Origin: an uncultured Eubacteriales bacterium
GTDB lineage: Bacteria > Bacillota > Clostridia > UBA1381 > UMGS1253
Assembly: GCA_902492065.1 (NCBI GenBank)
Contig: CABUKE010000007.1
Coordinates: 1-64,000, forward strand
Reading direction: 5' to 3'
DNA length: 64,000 nt
Shown here: piece after piece, positions 1 through 7,023 of the stretch
Layout: every line of letters starts with the position of its first letter
Numbering within the stretch: the first letter of the stretch is position 1
Position numbers and translations under genes: made by a program
Notes under the pieces: model-generated
The model's database searches: none
What the model saw: the letters and a program-made list of their open reading frames with translations, nothing else
What the model was told of the DNA's origin: nothing

Positions 1-59
1 TCGCGGGGGCGAGCGTGTACGTGAATCAGGTGGTGAAGCAGGCGGGAAAGGGGGAATGA
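1..59 (+). CDS. C-terminal end of an unidentified protein (partial)
   Basis: Frame 3 is open from the window edge to TGA at 57-59, giving the last 18 residues, AGASVYVNQVVKQAGKGE. A terminator-like hairpin follows four bases later, which is why I treat it as a real gene end. The piece is too short to assign a family; no motif is visible. Its basic, hydrophilic tail is compatible with a cytoplasmic protein, but that is only a guess. Confidence 0.45.
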   Translation, partial: AGASVYVNQVVKQAGKGE

Positions 60-62
60 GGG

Positions 63-85
63 GCGGGGCGAAAGCCCCGCTTGTT
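63..85 (+). terminator. Rho-independent terminator of the leftmost gene
   Basis: A 7-bp GC stem (GCGGGGC at 63-69, GCCCCGC at 74-80) with a GAAA tetraloop is followed by a weak T tract (TTGTTA). It lies four bases after the stop of the leftmost partial gene. Confidence 0.7.
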
Positions 86-197
86 AAAGTTTAGTTTAAT
101 AAGAGAGCGTTTTTTAGACTGTTATTAAAAAAACAGGGGAAAATTTTAATAAGGACAATTTTTTGAGCTGTTTAAAAACATATGTTTGGAATAAATG

Positions 198-226
198 TTG
201 ACAATTGTTAGCGTGCGGAATATAAT
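198..226 (+). promoter_or_regulatory. Consensus sigma-A promoter of the small RNA
   Basis: TTGACA at 198-203, exactly 17 bases, then TATAAT at 221-226: a full consensus housekeeping promoter. No protein gene follows on this strand for almost 600 bases, and a terminator lies 140 bases downstream, so it most likely drives a stand-alone non-coding RNA starting near 233. Confidence 0.8.
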
Positions 227-232
227 ATAAGT

Positions 233-372
233 GATAGACCCCGGCGCGCCTCTTTGTAATGCGTACCATGCTGGGGTTGCATAATTTTCTCCGTGGCATA
301 GTAACCCTCCCACAATTCGGGATGTGGCGAAGCTACGGGGCGGAGTTGCCGGGGGACGCCCCGGCTTTTTTT
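233..372 (+). ncRNA. Candidate structured small RNA, about 140 nt, unidentified
   Basis: The segment is bracketed by a perfect sigma-A promoter and a strong terminator (GCCGGGG 348-354, loop GACG, CCCCGGC 359-365, then seven T). No plausible reading frame with a ribosome-binding site fits inside. The 5' end carries CCCCGGC (239-245), identical to the terminator's distal arm, so the 5' end can pair with 348-354 and close a long rod; inside it CTCCG/CGGAG and a CCCACA/TGTGG hairpin can form. The rod shape recalls 6S RNA, but it is shorter than usual 6S RNAs and I do not recognise conserved 6S blocks. It does not look like SRP RNA, tmRNA or a riboswitch class I know. Confidence 0.55.
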
Positions 373-373
373 G
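348..373 (+). terminator. Terminator of the small RNA
   Basis: A perfect 7-bp GC stem (348-354 with 359-365), four-base loop GACG and an uninterrupted run of seven T. The same 348-354 arm can alternatively pair with 239-245 at the 5' end of the transcript, a mutually exclusive fold. Confidence 0.85.
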
Positions 374-402
374 TTTTGGGGGAGGGAAAGTAAACAATAA
401 AA

Positions 403-426
403 AAGTTACATGATAAGTTACATGAT
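403..426. repeat. 12-bp perfect tandem duplication
   Basis: AAGTTACATGAT occurs twice back to back (403-414 and 415-426) between the small-RNA terminator and the tRNA-Trp terminator. Function unknown; probably a slippage or duplication event. Apart from this and the flanking terminators I see nothing in 374-477. Confidence 0.8.
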
Positions 427-470
427 AAATGCACCATTTTTGGCCCATTTTCACCCGCTTTCGCCAAAAC

Positions 471-510
471 AAAAAAACGCCGGAACAAGCAGGATTCCTG
501 CTGTTTGGCG
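471..510 (-). terminator. Terminator of tRNA-Trp
   Basis: On the minus strand the tRNA is followed by an imperfect hairpin (outer CGCC 507-510 with 478-481, inner AGCAGG 497-502 with 488-493, loop AAT) and seven T (471-477). It sits 10 bases downstream of the tRNA CCA end. Confidence 0.8.
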
Positions 511-520
511 GTTTTTAACT

Positions 521-596
521 TGGCAGGGGCAGAAGGACTTGAACCCTCGGCACATGGTTTTGGAGACCATTGCTCTACCAACTGAGCTATACCCCT
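521..596 (-). tRNA. tRNA-Trp, anticodon CCA
   Basis: Read on the minus strand, a full cloverleaf: acceptor AGGGGTA paired to TGCCCCT, D arm with GCTCAGTTGGTAGAGC, anticodon stem ATGGT/ACCAT with loop CTCCAAA (anticodon CCA), T arm GAGGGTTCAAGTCCTTC, discriminator G and an encoded CCA (521-523). Discriminator G is what the TGGC bulge of the trpS T-box at 6947-6950 would need to pair with. It has its own promoter and terminator, so it is a single-tRNA transcription unit. Confidence 0.95.
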
Positions 597-625
597 ATGG
601 AATACTATCATTGCGATACTCATAT

Positions 626-654
626 ATTATACTCGCTTGCACCGCACTTGTCAA
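626..654 (-). promoter_or_regulatory. Sigma-A promoter of tRNA-Trp
   Basis: Minus strand TTGACA (654-649), 17-base spacer, TATAAT (631-626), 30 bases before the mature tRNA 5' end. Full consensus, as expected for a stable RNA gene. Confidence 0.85.
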
Positions 655-723
655 GACAAAATTGCACATTTCTTCTCAAAAGTTACCACTGCATGCAGGA
701 GTGGAAAAAATTTTTTATCCGGG

Positions 724-752
724 TAATAAAAGTAGGCAGGCCCCCATATAAT
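724..752 (+). promoter_or_regulatory. Possible sigma-E-type promoter of spoIVA
   Basis: TAATAAA at 724-730 and CATATAAT at 745-752 with a 14-base spacer resemble the sporulation sigma-E consensus (KMATATT, 13-15 bases, CATACAAT-like). The same CATATAAT box precedes the spoVM cluster at 24780-24787. No good TTGACA box is present at the right distance. Expression of spoIVA from sigma-E is established in Bacillus; the site call is inference. Confidence 0.45.
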
Positions 753-800
753 GTAGTAACCTGTACAAATTGTATAACTTATTTTTGAGGAGGATAAACA

Positions 801-2279
801 ATGACCGGAGCAGATATTTATAAAGATATTGCCACGCGGACGGACGGGGATATCTATATTGGCGTCGTGGGGCCTGTTCGGACGGGGAAATCTACCTTTA
901 TTAAACGGTTCATGGACGCGCTCGTGATTCCGAATATTGACAACGAATACAAGGCAGAGCGCGCGCGCGACGAGCTGCCCCAGAGCGCGGCGGGGCGGAC
1001 CATCATGACGACGGAGCCAAAGTTTATTCCAAACGAGGCCGTTGACATTGCGCTTGATGACAATGCGCATATGCACGTGCGTATGATTGACTGCGTGGGC
1101 TATATCGTAGATTCTGCAATGGGGTATATGGAGGACGGCGAGCCGCGCATGGTACAGACGCCGTGGTTTGACCATCAGATTCCGTTCAATGAAGCGGCGG
1201 AGCTTGGGACAAAAAAGGTCATCTGCGACCATTCGACCATCGGCCTCGTTGTGACGACGGACGGCACCGTGACCGAGATTCCGCGTCAGGACTACGTCGA
1301 AGCAGAGGAACGCGTTGTAAACGAGCTCAAGCAGATAGGAAAGCCGTTTGTGATTCTTTTAAACTCGGCAGACCCGCGCGGAGAGGCAGCACAGAACCTA
1401 AAAGAAGAGTTGGAAGAAAAGTATGGCGTTAGTGTCATGGCGGTCAACTGTGCGCAGCTTGGGGCGCAGGATATCCACGATATCATGGAACACGTTCTCT
1501 TCGAGTTTCCGCTCTGCGAGATCACCGTCAACACGCCGCGCTGGATTGACGGGCTAGACAATTCCCACTGGCTCAAGCAGAATGTATATGAGGCAATCCT
1601 GAACGCGACCGAGGGCGTACGGACAATCAAGGATGCGCGTACGACGGCGCATTCGCTCGAGGACTGCGAGTTTGTCAAGACGGCGCGCATCGACCGGGTC
1701 GACCTCGGGGAAGGAAGCGTCTCCATCGACTTCTATACGCCGGACGACTTGTTCTACACTGTGCTCAGTGAGCTGTCCGGGCTGGAGATCCAGGGCGAGG
1801 ACGCGCTCATTCGGATGATTTGCGAGCTGTCGGAGGTCAAGAAGGAATACGACAAGGTAGCGTATGCGCTCCATGAAGTGTCGGAAAAGGGCTACGGTAT
1901 CGTGTCGCCGACGATTGACGAGCTGCACCTGGAGGAGCCGCAGATTGTGCGGCAGGGCAGCCGCTTTGGCGTCAAACTGAAGGCGTCCGCACCGTCCATT
2001 CATATGATTCGCGCCGACATCGAAACAGAAGTAAGTCCAATCGTTGGGAGCGAGAAGCAGTCGGAGGAGCTTGTGTCGTATTTGCTGTCAGAGTTCGACT
2101 CCGACCCGAAAAAGATTTGGGACTCCAACATCTTTGGCAAGTCGCTCCACGAGCTGGTCAACGAGGGCCTGCACAACAAGCTGGTCCACATGCCGGACGA
2201 CGCACAGCACAAGCTGCAGGAAACGTTGTCGCGCATTATCAACGAGGGAAGCGGCGGCCTGATCTGCATTATTTTGTAG
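801..2279 (+). CDS. spoIVA: Stage IV sporulation protein A, spore-coat morphogenetic ATPase
   Basis: SpoIVA hydrolyses ATP to polymerise into the basement layer of the spore coat on the outer forespore membrane, to which it is tethered by SpoVM. The 492-residue length is typical. An N-terminal TRAFAC-type P-loop GPVRTGKST (residues 24-32) is followed by the conserved SpoIVA middle and C-terminal domains, and the protein ends in the hydrophobic GLICIIL tail characteristic of the family and needed for SpoVM contact. ATG is preceded by AGGAGG at 788-793. The gene stands alone between a possible sigma-E promoter and a bidirectional terminator. A spoVM gene is present 22 kb away in this window. 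Identification is secure. Confidence 0.97.
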   Translation: MTGADIYKDIATRTDGDIYIGVVGPVRTGKSTFIKRFMDALVIPNIDNEYKAERARDELPQSAAGRTIMTTEPKFIPNEAVDIALDDNAHMHVRMIDCVGYIVDSAMGYMEDGEPRMVQTPWFDHQIPFNEAAELGTKKVICDHSTIGLVVTTDGTVTEIPRQDYVEAEERVVNELKQIGKPFVILLNSADPRGEAAQNLKEELEEKYGVSVMAVNCAQLGAQDIHDIMEHVLFEFPLCEITVNTPRWIDGLDNSHWLKQNVYEAILNATEGVRTIKDARTTAHSLEDCEFVKTARIDRVDLGEGSVSIDFYTPDDLFYTVLSELSGLEIQGEDALIRMICELSEVKKEYDKVAYALHEVSEKGYGIVSPTIDELHLEEPQIVRQGSRFGVKLKASAPSIHMIRADIETEVSPIVGSEKQSEELVSYLLSEFDSDPKKIWDSNIFGKSLHELVNEGLHNKLVHMPDDAQHKLQETLSRIINEGSGGLICIIL

Positions 2280-2301
2280 GGAATTTTTACATAAATAAAA
2301 A

Positions 2302-2338
2302 AACGGAGGGCATTCCACGGGGGTGTCCTTCGTTTTTT
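2302..2338. terminator. Bidirectional terminator between spoIVA and the ZIP transporter
   Basis: A long wobble-containing hairpin (ACGGAGGGCATTCC paired with GGGTGTCCTTCGT) has an A run on the left and a T run on the right, so it can stop transcription arriving from both convergent genes. Confidence 0.8.
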
Positions 2339-2346
2339 ATTTTGAA

Positions 2347-3135
2347 TTATCCCAACGCCACATCAAGCACCATCATAATCAGAAAGCCCGCCATAACACC
2401 AAGCGTGCCAATGTTGGAGTGGCTTCCGAGGTGCGCCTCCGGAATCAGCTCCTCGGTTACGACATAGAGCATCGCACCTGCTGCAAAGGCCAAAAGCCAC
2501 GGCATGAGCGGCGTGATGCTCCCGGCTATCAGCACGGTCAGAATACCGAAAATCGGCTCTACAACGCCGGACATGCTGCCGTAGAGGAACGACTTCCACT
2601 TCCCCATGCCTTCCTGGTGGAGCGGGAGCGAGACAGCCGCGCCCTCCGGGAAGTTCTGGATTCCCATGCCAATTGCAAGCGTCATCGCCCCGGTTAGCGC
2701 GGCCGGGTCGCTCGTCTGCGCCGCAAGCGCGAACGACAGCCCCACGGCCATCCCTTCTGGAATGTTATGCAGCGTCACGGCGGAGATCAGCAGTGTCGTG
2801 CGCTTCATGGAAGAATGCACACCCTCCGGCTCTTTGGAGCCGGGGTGCAGATGCGGCATGACCGAGTCGAGCAGCATCAGAAACGCCACGCCGAGTACAA
2901 AACCCCCTGCGCCTGGGAGCCAGCCCGGTATGCCCTGTGCCTCGGCTTCCTCGATGGCAGGAATCAGCAGCGACCATACCGACGCGGCAATCATCACGCC
3001 AGCTGCAAATCCGAGAAAAATGCGCTGCGCATTCTCTGAGGTTTGCCTTTTAAAAAACAGTACCAGCGACGCGCCGAGCGCCGTCATAAGAAACGTAAAG
3101 CCCGTGCCTGCCGCCGCCCATAAAATCATATTCAT
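2347..3135 (-). CDS. ZIP-family divalent metal transporter
   Basis: A 262-residue integral membrane protein with about eight hydrophobic segments. The ZIP family moves zinc, iron or manganese into the cytoplasm. The family signature HNIPEGMAVG lies in TM4 (around residue 122) and a second metal-site motif QNFPEGAAVS in TM5, together providing the His/Glu metal ligands. A short His-rich stretch (MPHLHP) precedes TM4. It resembles the ZupT/GufA branch. It is monocistronic and convergent with spoIVA. I saw no clear Fur, Zur or MntR operator in the 3136-3240 upstream stretch. Exact metal cannot be told from sequence. Confidence 0.9.
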   Translation of the reverse strand: MNMILWAAAGTGFTFLMTALGASLVLFFKRQTSENAQRIFLGFAAGVMIAASVWSLLIPAIEEAEAQGIPGWLPGAGGFVLGVAFLMLLDSVMPHLHPGSKEPEGVHSSMKRTTLLISAVTLHNIPEGMAVGLSFALAAQTSDPAALTGAMTLAIGMGIQNFPEGAAVSLPLHQEGMGKWKSFLYGSMSGVVEPIFGILTVLIAGSITPLMPWLLAFAAGAMLYVVTEELIPEAHLGSHSNIGTLGVMAGFLIMMVLDVALG

Positions 3136-3535
3136 ACAATCACCCTGCTTTCCTTACGTTTATTGTAATTCAATTCTACCATTCTATACGGCTATATTTG
3201 TTTATCCCATTGTATCAGGTGTCGCAGAGAATGTAAACGATTTCTTTGGAAATGCGGTTAAATCTCAGAATGGGCAAACCAGGGGTTGTTATCCTGGTTT
3301 GCCAAGGCATAATGCAGTTAACAGCAGAAATGCGACCTGTCACTTAAAGGAGGGCGACAGAGGTCGTAATGATTTGTAGTAATTAATCTGGACGGAACGG
3401 CAGACTCGGCTGTGCTGGGGCTGTATCCCGGTAACAGGGAATATCAAGCTTGTGCCGGATTGGAAGGGCCTGAATACGTTGATAAAGGTGTTTGCCTGTG
3501 CGATGCGCACTGTTCCCGCCCATGTAAAAAAATGC
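3136..3535. other. Non-coding stretch with two hairpins and a decayed small reading frame
   Basis: No convincing gene. A perfect 11-bp inverted repeat (GGCAAACCAGG 3273-3283 and CCTGGTTTGCC 3293-3303, nine-base loop) has no T tract. A second hairpin (CGACCTGTC ... GACAGAGGTCG, 3333-3366) encloses AAAGGAGGG. From 3373 to TAA at 3544-3546 a 57-codon open frame encodes a Cys-rich tail (CLCDAHCSRPCKK); it begins after a stop, and an ATG at 3369 with AGAGGT in front is one base out of frame, so it could be a frameshifted relic. Confidence 0.4.
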
Positions 3536-3564
3536 TTGACAAATAAAAACCATTGCTGTAAAAT
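3536..3564 (+). promoter_or_regulatory. Sigma-A promoter of rpsF-ssb-rpsR
   Basis: TTGACA (3536-3541), 17-base spacer, TAAAAT (3559-3564). It is 80 bases ahead of rpsF, leaving room for a structured leader. The -35 box overlaps the end of the decayed Cys-rich reading frame. Confidence 0.85.
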
Positions 3565-3595
3565 AGAATAGCTTATTTATATAAGCAAATTCCTT

Positions 3596-3617
3596 ACTCC
3601 ACACGGCGATGTGGGGT
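3596..3617 (+). promoter_or_regulatory. Leader hairpin, possible S6:S18 autoregulatory site
   Basis: ACTCCACA (3596-3603), loop CGGCGA, TGTGGGGT (3610-3617) form an 8-bp stem directly ahead of the rpsF ribosome-binding site (AAGGAGG 3628-3634). In many bacteria the S6:S18 complex binds an rpsF-leader stem-loop containing CGG/CCG to repress its own operon; position and CGG loop fit, but I cannot verify the full consensus. Confidence 0.45.
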
Positions 3618-3644
3618 CAAAGTCCAGAAGGAGGTGCAAACACG

Positions 3645-3932
3645 ATGGAGATCATCAACAACTACGAAACCATTTTTATCGTAGACCCTGACCTTGACGA
3701 AGAAAAGACGAATGCGGTTGTAGACAAGTTCAAGGCATTGATTGAATCGGCTGGTACCATCGACGCGGTTGACGTATGGGGCAAGAGACGGCTCGCATAT
3801 GAGATCAACAAGAAGCAGGAAGGGTATTATGTACTCATCAACTTCTCGTCGAAGGGCGATTTCCCGGCGGAGCTCGACCGGAATTACAAGATTTCGGAGG
3901 ATATCATCCGCAGCATTATTATTCGGAAATAA
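3645..3932 (+). CDS. rpsF: 30S ribosomal protein S6
   Basis: S6 binds S18 in the platform of the 30S subunit. The 95-residue product beginning MEIINNYETIFIVDPD has the family's ferredoxin-like fold signature, including VWGKRRLAYEINKKQEGYY around residues 44-62. I chose ATG 3645 because AAGGAGG (3628-3634) precedes it by ten bases; a longer in-frame opening into the leader lacks a start signal. First gene of the classical rpsF-ssb-rpsR operon. Confidence 0.97.
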   Translation: MEIINNYETIFIVDPDLDEEKTNAVVDKFKALIESAGTIDAVDVWGKRRLAYEINKKQEGYYVLINFSSKGDFPAELDRNYKISEDIIRSIIIRK

Positions 3933-3965
3933 TGCAATCTACCACAAAAGAGGCGGTGTAGGATC

Positions 3966-4436
3966 ATGAACAAAGCCATATTGGTAGGAAGATTGACGGC
4001 CGACCCGGAGCTGAAGGCGACGACGAGCGGCGTCAGCGTGTGCAGCTTCACCGTAGCGGTGAACCGCAGGTTCGCGCGCGCGGGCGAGGAGCGCAAGGCA
4101 GACTTTATTAATTGTGTCGCATGGCGGCAGACGGCGGAGTTTATCTGCAATTATTTTGCAAAGGGCCGGATGATTGGTCTTGTTGGGTCGATTCAGACGC
4201 GTGACTGGACGGACAACGAGGGACGTAAGCGCTACGCGACGGAGGTCATCGTTGACGAGGCGTACTTTACGGAGAGCAAGGCGGCAAGCGAGGGTAGTGC
4301 GCGCAGCGCGCAGCCGTGGCAGCAGAATACTGCGCCGCAGCCGGCTCCGCACCAGAACGCACCGCAGAGCTTTGACTCGCTCCCGGACGGGGCGGACTTT
4401 ATGCCCGGCGTGTCGGACGACGATTTGCCGTTTTGA
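3966..4436 (+). CDS. ssb: Single-stranded DNA-binding protein
   Basis: SSB coats single-stranded DNA in replication, recombination and repair and recruits partners through its acidic tip. The 156-residue protein has the N-terminal OB fold (about residues 1-105, start MNKAILVGRLTADPEL, with FINCVAWRQTAEF), a Gln/Ala/Pro-rich flexible linker and the C-terminal tip DDDLPF. It lies 33 bases after rpsF and 53 bases before rpsR, the conserved Firmicute order, so it is cotranscribed with them. Confidence 0.97.
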   Translation: MNKAILVGRLTADPELKATTSGVSVCSFTVAVNRRFARAGEERKADFINCVAWRQTAEFICNYFAKGRMIGLVGSIQTRDWTDNEGRKRYATEVIVDEAYFTESKAASEGSARSAQPWQQNTAPQPAPHQNAPQSFDSLPDGADFMPGVSDDDLPF

Positions 4437-4489
4437 CGGTTTGTCACACAAGGTAGAACAGATAGGGTTTTGATAAGGAGGTTTAAAAC

Positions 4490-4738
4490 ATGGCAGAGAG
4501 AAGCGAACGGCCTGCTCGCGGCGGAAGAAGAGCCAAGAGAAAGGTATGCGTTTTTTGTGCAGATAAGGTAACGGAGATCGATTACAAGGACACGTTCCGG
4601 CTCCGTAAATTCATTTCGGAGAAGTCGAAGATTGTTCCGAGAAGAATCAGCGGCAACTGCGCAAAGCATCAGCGCGAGGTGACGGAAGCGATTAAGCGTG
4701 CAAGACACATTGCACTGTTGCCGTACACATCCGATTGA
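4490..4738 (+). CDS. rpsR: 30S ribosomal protein S18
   Basis: S18 partners S6 on the 30S platform. The 82-residue sequence has the family core KDTFRLRKFISEKSKI and PRRISGNCAKHQ. It carries cysteines CVFC near residue 20 and a Cys/His pair in NCAKH, the pattern of zinc-binding (C+) ribosomal proteins; whether zinc is bound is inference. AAGGAGG precedes the ATG. It closes the operon, followed 14 bases later by a terminator. Confidence 0.97.
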   Translation: MAERSERPARGGRRAKRKVCVFCADKVTEIDYKDTFRLRKFISEKSKIVPRRISGNCAKHQREVTEAIKRARHIALLPYTSD

Positions 4739-4752
4739 TTATTAGACTTAAA

Positions 4753-4779
4753 AATCCCGCCAGGCGGCGGGATTTTTTT
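4753..4779. terminator. Bidirectional terminator between rpsR and mnmG
   Basis: AATCCCGCC (4753-4761), loop AGGC, GGCGGGATT (4766-4774), with T tract on the plus side and A run on the other. It serves rpsR and, being at the mnmG stop, also the convergent mnmG. Confidence 0.85.
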
Positions 4780-6646
4780 ATTTTCCCAAATGAATCATCA
4801 GAACCGTCACATCTGCGGGCGATACGCCCGAGATACGTGACGCCTGCCCCAGCGTGCCCGGACGTACCTGCTTCAGCTTCTGCCGCGCCTCGAGGCGAAG
4901 CCCGTACACGTCGTCGTAGTTGATGGTTTCCGGTATCTTTTTGTCCTCCAATTTCCGCATATGCTCTGCGGCGTGGAGCTGCTTTTGGATATAGCCCTCA
5001 TATTTGATGAGGATTTCTACCTGTGCGGCAATCTCCTGCTCCAGCTCTGGCCGCGCCGAGTCCACGGGAGCCAAAATGCCATATCCCAATTCCGGCCGGC
5101 GAATCAGCTCATCCAATTTGATTCCCGTTTTAAGCGGCGTGGAGCCATGCGCCTCAAGCAGCGCGTTCACAGCGCCCGGCGCGACGGTCACGGTGCGGAC
5201 GCGTTCCACTTCCGCCTTGATTTTTTCCTGCTTGTCCAAGAAGCGCGCGTAACGTTCGTCACTGATCAGGCCAATCTCGTGTCCAAGCGGGGTCAGCCGT
5301 GCGTCGGCATTGTCCTGGCGCAGAAGCAGACGGTACTCTGAGCGCGACGTCATCATCCGGTACGGCTCGTTCGTGCCCTTTGTCACAAGGTCGTCAATCA
5401 GTGTACCGATATACGCCTCGCTGCGCTTGAGCACGACGGGTTCCTTACCCTGCAATTTGCGCGCCGCATTGATTCCGGCGATAAGTCCCTGTGCTGCCGC
5501 CTCCTCGTAGCCGCTCGTCCCGTTGAACTGGCCCGCGCCGTACAGGCCCGAAAACGCCTTAAACTCAAGCGAGGGCTTGAGCTGCAAGGTGTCGATGCAG
5601 TCGTATTCAATTGCATACGCGCTGCGCATGATTTTGACGTGCTCCAGCCCACGGATGCTGCGCAGCATGGCAAGCTGGACGTCCTCCGGCAAACTGGTCG
5701 ACAGCCCCTGCACGTACATTTCCTCTGTCGTCAATCCCATCGGCTCGATAAACACCTGGTGGCGCGGCTTGTCGGCAAAGCGCACGACCTTGTCCTCAAT
5801 CGACGGGCAGTATCGCGGTCCTACGCCCTTGATTACGCCGGAATACATGGGCGCGCGGTGCAGGTTGTTGCGGATAATCTCGTGCGTCTTTTCGTTGGTA
5901 TATGTGAGGTAGCAGTCCGCCTGGTTGACAAGCGAGCCTGTTGTTTCAAACGAAAACGGCGTGATTACGTCGTCGCCCGTTTCGCGCTCCATTGCGGAAA
6001 AATCCACGCTGCTGCGCAGGACACGCGCCGGCGTACCCGTCTTGAAGCGCATGATTTTGATGCCCATTTTTTTGAGCGATTCCGTGAGTGCGCACGCGGC
6101 AAACATCCCGTCCGGGCCGGAGGCGCGCGCATAGTCCCCAATCAGCACCTTCCCGCCCAGAAACGTCCCCGTCGCCACAATGACAGCCCGCGCGCCGAAG
6201 CGCAGCCCGGTCGCGGTCACAACGCCGCACACCGCGCCGCCCTCGGTCAAAATGTCCGTGACCTCGGCCTGCTTCACGTCAAGGCGCGGCGCAAGCTCGA
6301 GCCGGTGCTTCATCTCAATCTGATAGGCGCGCCGGTCGATCTGCGCGCGCAAAGAATGTACCGCCGGCCCCTTGCCGCGGTTTAAAATCTTTGACTGGAT
6401 AAATGTCTTATCCGCCACCTTGCCCATCTCGCCGCCGAGCGCGTCGATCTCGCGTACGAGGTGGCCCTTTGCCGTGCCGCCGATGTTCGGGTTACACGGC
6501 AGGTTGGCAATCGCGTCCAAATTGGTTGCAAACAGGATTGTTTCCATCCCGAGCCGCGACGCGGCGAACGCCGCCTCACAGCCCGCGTGCCCGCCGCCGA
6601 TTACGGCGACATCGTATGTCATATCAAAGTTCTGCAAGTGAATCAT
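4778..6646 (-). CDS. mnmG: tRNA uridine-5-carboxymethylaminomethyl modification enzyme MnmG
   Basis: MnmG, with MnmE, installs the cmnm5 group on wobble U34 of several tRNAs using FAD and methylenetetrahydrofolate. The product (up to 622 residues, normal size) begins with the FAD-binding GGGHAGCEAA motif and shows conserved GTFLGG, GTPAR, RYCPSIEDK and the C-terminal MnmE-interaction helices. Start choice is uncertain: ATG 6646 has AAGG immediately adjacent; TTG 6637, nine bases after AAGG, is better spaced; ATG 6622 (MTYDVAVIGGG) is closest to usual family starts. It is not beside mnmE or rsmG here. The product is cytoplasmic. Confidence 0.95.
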   Translation of the reverse strand: MIHLQNFDMTYDVAVIGGGHAGCEAAFAASRLGMETILFATNLDAIANLPCNPNIGGTAKGHLVREIDALGGEMGKVADKTFIQSKILNRGKGPAVHSLRAQIDRRAYQIEMKHRLELAPRLDVKQAEVTDILTEGGAVCGVVTATGLRFGARAVIVATGTFLGGKVLIGDYARASGPDGMFAACALTESLKKMGIKIMRFKTGTPARVLRSSVDFSAMERETGDDVITPFSFETTGSLVNQADCYLTYTNEKTHEIIRNNLHRAPMYSGVIKGVGPRYCPSIEDKVVRFADKPRHQVFIEPMGLTTEEMYVQGLSTSLPEDVQLAMLRSIRGLEHVKIMRSAYAIEYDCIDTLQLKPSLEFKAFSGLYGAGQFNGTSGYEEAAAQGLIAGINAARKLQGKEPVVLKRSEAYIGTLIDDLVTKGTNEPYRMMTSRSEYRLLLRQDNADARLTPLGHEIGLISDERYARFLDKQEKIKAEVERVRTVTVAPGAVNALLEAHGSTPLKTGIKLDELIRRPELGYGILAPVDSARPELEQEIAAQVEILIKYEGYIQKQLHAAEHMRKLEDKKIPETINYDDVYGLRLEARQKLKQVRPGTLGQASRISGVSPADVTVLMIHLGK

Positions 6647-6663
6647 CCTTTTTTATTGTTTCC

Positions 6664-6700
6664 ATGCTAATAGCATACCACAAAGCCGCCGCGCGCGCAA
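6664..6700 (-). promoter_or_regulatory. Possible mnmG promoter with overlapping palindrome
   Basis: Minus strand TTGCGC (6700-6695), 17 bases, TATGCT (6677-6672). The -10 overlaps a perfect 13-bp palindrome, ATGCTA-A-TAGCAT (6664-6676), that could be an operator. It is back-to-back with the trpS promoter. Confidence 0.45.
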
Positions 6701-6711
6701 GCGGAATTGTC

Positions 6712-6740
6712 TTGACAGCGCCGGACGTGTATGCTATACT
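6712..6740 (+). promoter_or_regulatory. Sigma-A promoter of the trpS T-box transcript
   Basis: TTGACA (6712-6717), 17-base spacer, TATACT (6735-6740). The transcript would start near 6747, just ahead of the T-box leader. Confidence 0.85.
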
Positions 6741-6746
6741 GAACAA

Positions 6747-6999
6747 AACTGAATCACAAACCGATGACTGGGAGTAGTAGACATAAACCGCGTAATTTTA
6801 AGAGAGCCGCCGGCGGTGGGATGGCGGTATTTCGCATTATGCCGAATGGACCCGGGAGGGCGGCCCGAACGGGGAACCAAGTAGGCGCCGACGGAAACTC
6901 TAACCGTTATGATGAGAGCATGTGATGGCATGTGATACCTGATAGGTGGCAAAGCAGCGGCGTAAGACGGCCTCTGTCCTTTTGGGCGGGGGCCTTTTT
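6747..6999 (+). promoter_or_regulatory. Tryptophan T-box leader with terminator
   Basis: The leader binds uncharged tRNA-Trp and then lets transcription pass into trpS. Visible parts: the AGTAGTAGACA start region, the Stem I block AGAGAGCC...GGTGGG, a TGG specifier (6847-6849, within AATGGA), and the T-box ATAGGTGGCAAAGCAGCGG with TGGC at 6947-6950, complementary to the GCCA end of tRNA-Trp (discriminator G, as in the tRNA at 521-596). GGCCTCTGTCC (6969-6979) can join the antiterminator or pair with GGGCGGGGGCC (6984-6994) plus five T to terminate. The T-box core is more divergent (AAAGCAGCG instead of ACCGCGG) than the common consensus. Confidence 0.88.
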
Positions 7000-7023
7000 G
7001 TTTGCTGTTTGCCGCTGATTTTA

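Noticed and set aside
233..372. Assignment of the small RNA as 6S RNA
   Set aside because: Rod-like fold and promoter fit, but length is short and I could not identify conserved 6S blocks, so it is left unnamed.
333..623. Minus-strand open frame across the tRNA-Trp gene (GIAQLVEQWSPKP...)
   Set aside because: This is the translated tRNA itself; the cloverleaf, promoter and terminator explain the sequence.
651..1232. 193-codon minus-strand frame over the start of spoIVA
   Set aside because: Opposite to a securely identified gene, His/Arg-rich composition typical of antisense shadow in GC-rich codons, no ribosome site.
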